Positions 60,964-64,000 of a stretch of DNA of 64,000 nucleotides are shown piece by piece. Each line of letters begins with the position of its first letter. Positions within the stretch are counted from its first letter, which is position 1. The position numbers and the translations under genes were made by a program. Source of the stretch: Altererythrobacter epoxidivorans (GTDB lineage Bacteria; Pseudomonadota; Alphaproteobacteria; Sphingomonadales; Sphingomonadaceae); assembly GCF_001281485.1 (NCBI RefSeq), contig NZ_CP012669.1, positions 2,201,501-2,265,500 on the forward strand. The letters run 5' to 3'. The notes beneath the pieces were generated by a model. It was given only the letters and a program-made list of their open reading frames with translations, was not told the origin of the DNA and made no database searches.

Positions 60964-61536
60964 ATGATGAACCATGCATCCCTTTCCGGCACCTTTTTGA
61001 AGGTCGCCCGGCACCTGGCCAAAGCGGTCGCCTGCCTGTCGGCAGGTGTCGCCGCACCGGCGATGGCGCAGGGTGCAGCCACATCTGATGCGCGGGTCGA
61101 ATTGCTCGAGCCGATCGATCTGGAGAAGATCCAGGACCTCGATTTCGGGCCGATGGTGCCGAGCGGGGCGGGCGGCGTGGTTACCATCAACCCCTCGACA
61201 GGAGCGGTCACAACGGTCGGCAACGTCGTCATTGTCGGATCTTCGCAGAAACGTGCGCTGTTCAACGTCCACGCCCCGATCGGCGTGGTGATGATAATGT
61301 CCGGCGACCCTACGGTGACACTGACGCGCCAGAGCGGGACGGAAACGATGACCGCGACGCTCAACTACGTTCATGGCAACGGGCTGGCGATCACCAATGT
61401 CTTCGGCCTGCCGATCGGCCTGATCGCAACCGGCACGACCCAGGAAATCTGGACCGGCGGGGCGCTGACGGTCAGTGGCACGCAGGCAGAGGGCGTCTAT
61501 GTAGGCACCTTCAATCTGGACGTCGCCTTCCTCTGA
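60964..61536 (+). CDS. DUF4402 exported protein
   Basis: 190 residues from ATG 60964. A signal peptide (AKAVACLSAGVAAPAMAQ) is followed by a beta-rich domain: LEKIQDLDFGPMVPSGAGG, then GALTVSGTQAEGVYVGTFNL. This is the same family as the gene at 59933 and is diverged from it. Both carry the L/M-D-F-G motif after the N-terminal strand and the G-x-Y-x-G-T-F end. It may form fibres, or act as a secreted structural subunit. TTG 60931 is a longer, less likely start. Confidence 0.85.
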   Translation: MMNHASLSGTFLKVARHLAKAVACLSAGVAAPAMAQGAATSDARVELLEPIDLEKIQDLDFGPMVPSGAGGVVTINPSTGAVTTVGNVVIVGSSQKRALFNVHAPIGVVMIMSGDPTVTLTRQSGTETMTATLNYVHGNGLAITNVFGLPIGLIATGTTQEIWTGGALTVSGTQAEGVYVGTFNLDVAFL

Positions 61537-61607
61537 GGTTTCCCAGATCGTGTCATGCCGGGTTCAGCCGGGGCTGCTATGATATTTCGCAGATCCTGGA
61601 GACTGTC

Positions 61608-62045
61608 ATGACTCGAATCGCGAAAATCACCGCACTCGCACTTGGCGGAGCGCTCGCACTGTCGGCCATGCCGGCAGCGGCGGAAGAACCCGTCGAGAAA
61701 CCGGAGCCGACCAAGGGCGAACAGCAACTCGCCAAGCTGCTTGAAGGCCGCGTTGCCGGCGAACCTGAGCGCTGCATCCCGGCACGGTTCAACGAAGCGA
61801 TGCAGGTCATCGACGAAACCGCGCTGGTCTATGGCCGCGGCAAGACGATCTGGGTCAACATCCCGCGATATCCGCAGGGGCTCGACGATCGCGATACGCT
61901 CGTAATCAAGCGTTGGGGCACCCAGATCTGCCGCCTCGACAGCGTGACGATGATGGACCCGTCGAGCAAGATGACGACCGGCGCCATCTTCCTCGGCGAT
62001 TTCGTGCCCTATACCCGTGTCGAAGCCGACAAGTCGGACGGCTGA
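61608..62045 (+). CDS. Hypothetical exported protein
   Basis: 145 residues. A signal peptide (ITALALGGALALSAMPAAA) is followed by an acidic, Pro/Glu-rich linker and a compact domain with two cysteines (CIPARFNEAMQVIDE and ICRLDSVTMMD), probably disulfide bonded. No family is recognised. Similar short exported proteins with a C-I-P/C-x-L pair occur in sphingomonads, but the function is unknown. It lies 71 bp after the second DUF4402 gene in the same direction. Confidence 0.75.
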   Translation: MTRIAKITALALGGALALSAMPAAAEEPVEKPEPTKGEQQLAKLLEGRVAGEPERCIPARFNEAMQVIDETALVYGRGKTIWVNIPRYPQGLDDRDTLVIKRWGTQICRLDSVTMMDPSSKMTTGAIFLGDFVPYTRVEADKSDG

Positions 62046-62096
62046 GCCGGGAGGGGGAAGCCCCCCGGCCCGATAACCAGATGCGCGCGCTAACCG

Positions 62097-63071
62097 TCAG
62101 GCGGCCTGCATCGCGTTCATGCGGGCAAGAATGTCTTCGGCCTGCTTCATGATGCGATCCATCAGTTCCTGGCAGGTCGGGATATCATAGATCAGGCCGG
62201 CGACCATGCCGCACGACCATGCGCCAGCGTCCATTTCGCCTTCCATCATGATCTTGGGATAGACGCCTGCGACCTCTTCGATGATGTCTTCGAACTTGAG
62301 GTCGTCGCCGAGGCGCTTTTCCTTTTCGAGCAGGCGTTCGACCGCTTCATTGGTCATCACCCGTTCGGTGTTTCGGAGCGGGCGCATGACCAGTCGCGTA
62401 TCGAGTTCGCTCGCGGCAACGATCGCCTGCTTTACGTTTTCATGCACCGGCGCTTCCTTGGTCGCGATGAAGCGCGTGCCCATGTTCATGCCTTCTGCAC
62501 CCATGGCGAGGCTGGCGACGAGGCTGCGCCCGTCGGCCATACCGCCCGAGGATACGAACGGAATTTCAAGCTCGTCTGCAGCGCGGGGAAGCAGGATGAA
62601 GTTCGGCACGTCGTCCTCGCCCGGATGGCCGCCGCACTCGAAACCATCGACCGAAACCGCATCGCAGCCGATCGACTGGGCTTTGAGCGCATGCCGCACG
62701 CTGGTGCATTTGTGGATGACCTTGACCCCTGCATCCTTGAAGAAGGGGAGCACCTGCGCCGGGTTGTTGCCCGCGGTCTCCACCGCCTTCACCCCGCCGT
62801 CGATGATCGCTTTCACGAGACCGGGATAGTCCGGCGCGTTGACGGTCGGCAGGAAGGTCAGGTTCACGCCGAACGGCTTGTCGGTCATGTCCTTGCAGCG
62901 AGCGATTTCGTTCGCGAGTTTTTCGGGCGTGCCCTGTGTCAGGCCGGTGATGATTCCCAGGCCGCCTGCATTGGACACCGCAGCCGCCATTTCGGCGAAA
63001 CCGACAAAGTGCATCCCGCCCTGGATAATGGGGTGCTGGATGCCGAACATTTCGGTGATCTTGGTCTTCAT
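62097..63071 (-). CDS. Nitronate monooxygenase-like flavin oxidoreductase
   Basis: A 324-residue TIM-barrel flavoprotein: IIQGGMHFVGFAEMAAAVSN with GGLG, then PFGVNLTFLPTVN, AGVKVIHKCTSVRHALKAQ and DGFECGGHPGEDDV. This is the nitronate monooxygenase/2-nitropropane dioxygenase family, which also includes related enoyl reductase-like enzymes. It uses FMN. It may detoxify nitronates or act on another substrate. ATG 63071 has GGGAG upstream. It overlaps the end of the endonuclease III gene by 4 bp. Confidence 0.88.
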   Translation of the reverse strand: MKTKITEMFGIQHPIIQGGMHFVGFAEMAAAVSNAGGLGIITGLTQGTPEKLANEIARCKDMTDKPFGVNLTFLPTVNAPDYPGLVKAIIDGGVKAVETAGNNPAQVLPFFKDAGVKVIHKCTSVRHALKAQSIGCDAVSVDGFECGGHPGEDDVPNFILLPRAADELEIPFVSSGGMADGRSLVASLAMGAEGMNMGTRFIATKEAPVHENVKQAIVAASELDTRLVMRPLRNTERVMTNEAVERLLEKEKRLGDDLKFEDIIEEVAGVYPKIMMEGEMDAGAWSCGMVAGLIYDIPTCQELMDRIMKQAEDILARMNAMQAA

Positions 63072-63748
63072 GATGCCTCTCCCTGTTCCCTCGTCCCATG
63101 CCTTGCGTACCAGAGGCACAACCGGCTGACGGGACATTTTTCGCATTTGGGCGCGCGGCTGGTGCACACCCGCTTGCCGAACTGAATGAGCCAGAAATGC
63201 CCGTCTCGCAAGGCCCAGTCGGGCGCCCTCGCTTCAAGCTGCGATGCCGTAACGTCAGCGGTTTTCGCTTTGGCAAGGCCGATGCGGTTGCACACGCGAT
63301 GGACATGCGTGTCGACCGCGATCACGTCTGCGCCGAAGGTGAAACTGAGCACGATGTCGGCGCATTTGCGACCGATTCCCGGAAGCGCCATCAGCCCTTC
63401 TCGGGTCTCGGGCACGCGCCCGCCATGTGCCGCAATCAGCGTTTCGCAAAAAGCGCGAATGTTGCGCGTCTTCATGTTGTAGAGGCCGCACGGCTTGATC
63501 GCCGCGGCAATGTCCTCGTCAGCCAGCTCCAGCATGGCTTCGGGTGTCGTCGCCAAGGCGAACAACGCACGGGCGGCCGTGGCCGTATTGCGGTCGAGCG
63601 ACTGGGCCGAAAGCATGCAGGAGATGCAGGAGCGGAATGCATCGGGCTGGCCCTTGGGCCCCTTGGCGGTGCGCGTGCGCCCGGGCATCGCCTCGCTCAA
63701 TATGCGGAAGACTTCTTCGACTTCGGTCCGATCCAGCAAATCTGCCAT
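63068..63748 (-). CDS. nth: Endonuclease III
   Basis: A 226-residue bifunctional base-excision glycosylase/AP lyase. The helix-hairpin-helix LPGIGRKCADIV carries the catalytic Lys and is followed by DTHVHRVCNRIGL with the catalytic Asp. The C-terminal CTSRAPKCEKCPVSRLC is the [4Fe-4S] cluster (C-x6-C-x2-C-x5-C). All key residues are intact. It overlaps the nitronate monooxygenase-like gene by 4 bp and lies 6 bp after a second endonuclease III family gene, a tandem pair. Confidence 0.95.
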   Translation of the reverse strand: MADLLDRTEVEEVFRILSEAMPGRTRTAKGPKGQPDAFRSCISCMLSAQSLDRNTATAARALFALATTPEAMLELADEDIAAAIKPCGLYNMKTRNIRAFCETLIAAHGGRVPETREGLMALPGIGRKCADIVLSFTFGADVIAVDTHVHRVCNRIGLAKAKTADVTASQLEARAPDWALRDGHFWLIQFGKRVCTSRAPKCEKCPVSRLCLWYARHGTREQGEAS

Positions 63749-63754
63749 GCACGA

Positions 63755-64000
63755 TCAGCGTTCGGCCACGGCCGCGGTTCCGGTTCTGCAATCACGAAGC
63801 ACCGGGCAACCCTCGCATTGCGGAGCGCGCGGACGGCAATAATTCTGCCCCAGCTTCTTCAGCAGCAAGTGATGCTCGTCCATCACCGCAGCGGTCCATT
63901 CTTCCGGAACGACCGGCATCAGGGCGTCAAAGGTTCGCGCCGTATCGGCCCTGGCAGGCACGATCCCCATCCGCTGCATGATCCGGCGATGATGGCCGTC
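63755..64000 (-). CDS. Second endonuclease III family protein, 3' end only
   Basis: The last 81 codons, running off the window. HLLLKKLGQNYCRPRAPQCE and CPVLRDC give the [4Fe-4S] cluster as C-x6-C-x2-C-x5-C. DGHHRRIMQRMG upstream is in the place of the DTHVHR segment, with the catalytic Asp kept but the Thr replaced by Gly. The substitution and divergence suggest an HhH-GPD paralogue with a different lesion preference. It precedes nth by 6 bp on the same strand and is likely cotranscribed. Confidence 0.85.
   Translation of the reverse strand, partial: DGHHRRIMQRMGIVPARADTARTFDALMPVVPEEWTAAVMDEHHLLLKKLGQNYCRPRAPQCEGCPVLRDCRTGTAAVAER

Overview
The window is a compact, GC-rich stretch of a bacterial chromosome. 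Most genes abut or overlap by 1-11 bp. The gene set points to an alphaproteobacterium, most likely Sphingomonadales and probably Erythrobacteraceae: ftsE-ftsX-ydcF-plsC, metX-metW, a DUF1674 SdhAF4-like factor, a type-B PutA with a divergent Lrp regulator, a ZnuD-type TonB receptor, DUF4402 proteins, an EcfG-type promoter and many GANTC (CcrM) sites. This assignment rests on gene content and motifs, not on a database match. No prophage, IS element, rRNA or CRISPR array was seen.

Layout. 1-9 kb: the 3' end of msrA, an AfsA-like hotdog protein, rRNA methyltransferase rsmB, an SdhAF4-like factor, a cytochrome P450, a membrane protein, hemH, an orphan molybdenum hydroxylase large subunit and mrp/apbC. 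9-15 kb: envelope quality control (hflK-hflC, degP) and a class A penicillin-binding protein. 15-26 kb: msrB, a GST, small exported proteins, metX-metW divergent from hisC-tyrA, then the ftsEX operon. 26-38 kb: tRNA-Leu, putA/lrp, aldehyde dehydrogenase, mtnP, qor, dcd and lipid-type enzymes. 38-46 kb: znuD with a Zur-like box, tRNA-Gly, cnoX, a LON-domain protein, marC, folD, yggT, argB and ydcH. 46-49 kb: a short accessory-like patch with an FNR-type box, a 49-residue arginine-rich miniprotein, a membrane-anchored nuclease-like protein, a protein carrying in-frame 36-bp palindromic repeats, and Excalibur and DUF1294 proteins. 49-54 kb: nrdB and nrdA, separated by PepSY, DUF2171 and PilZ genes, with GANTC sites upstream of both. 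54-64 kb: a hydrolase, a TonB-C protein, nadB, a methyltransferase, an ABC ATPase, two DUF4402 proteins, a nitronate monooxygenase-like enzyme and two adjacent endonuclease III family genes.

Most of the window is housekeeping: amino-acid, NAD, heme, folate and deoxynucleotide synthesis, division, and methionine-sulfoxide and thiol repair. The most unusual signals are (1) palindromic 36-bp repeats at two sites inside a conserved-looking gene, all in one reading phase and with compensatory stem changes; (2) eleven GANTC sites in about 515 bp upstream of nrdA; and (3) regulatory boxes that assign control to otherwise plain genes: Zur-like at znuD, FNR-like at ydcH, EcfG at the DUF2171 gene and Fur-like at the PepSY gene.
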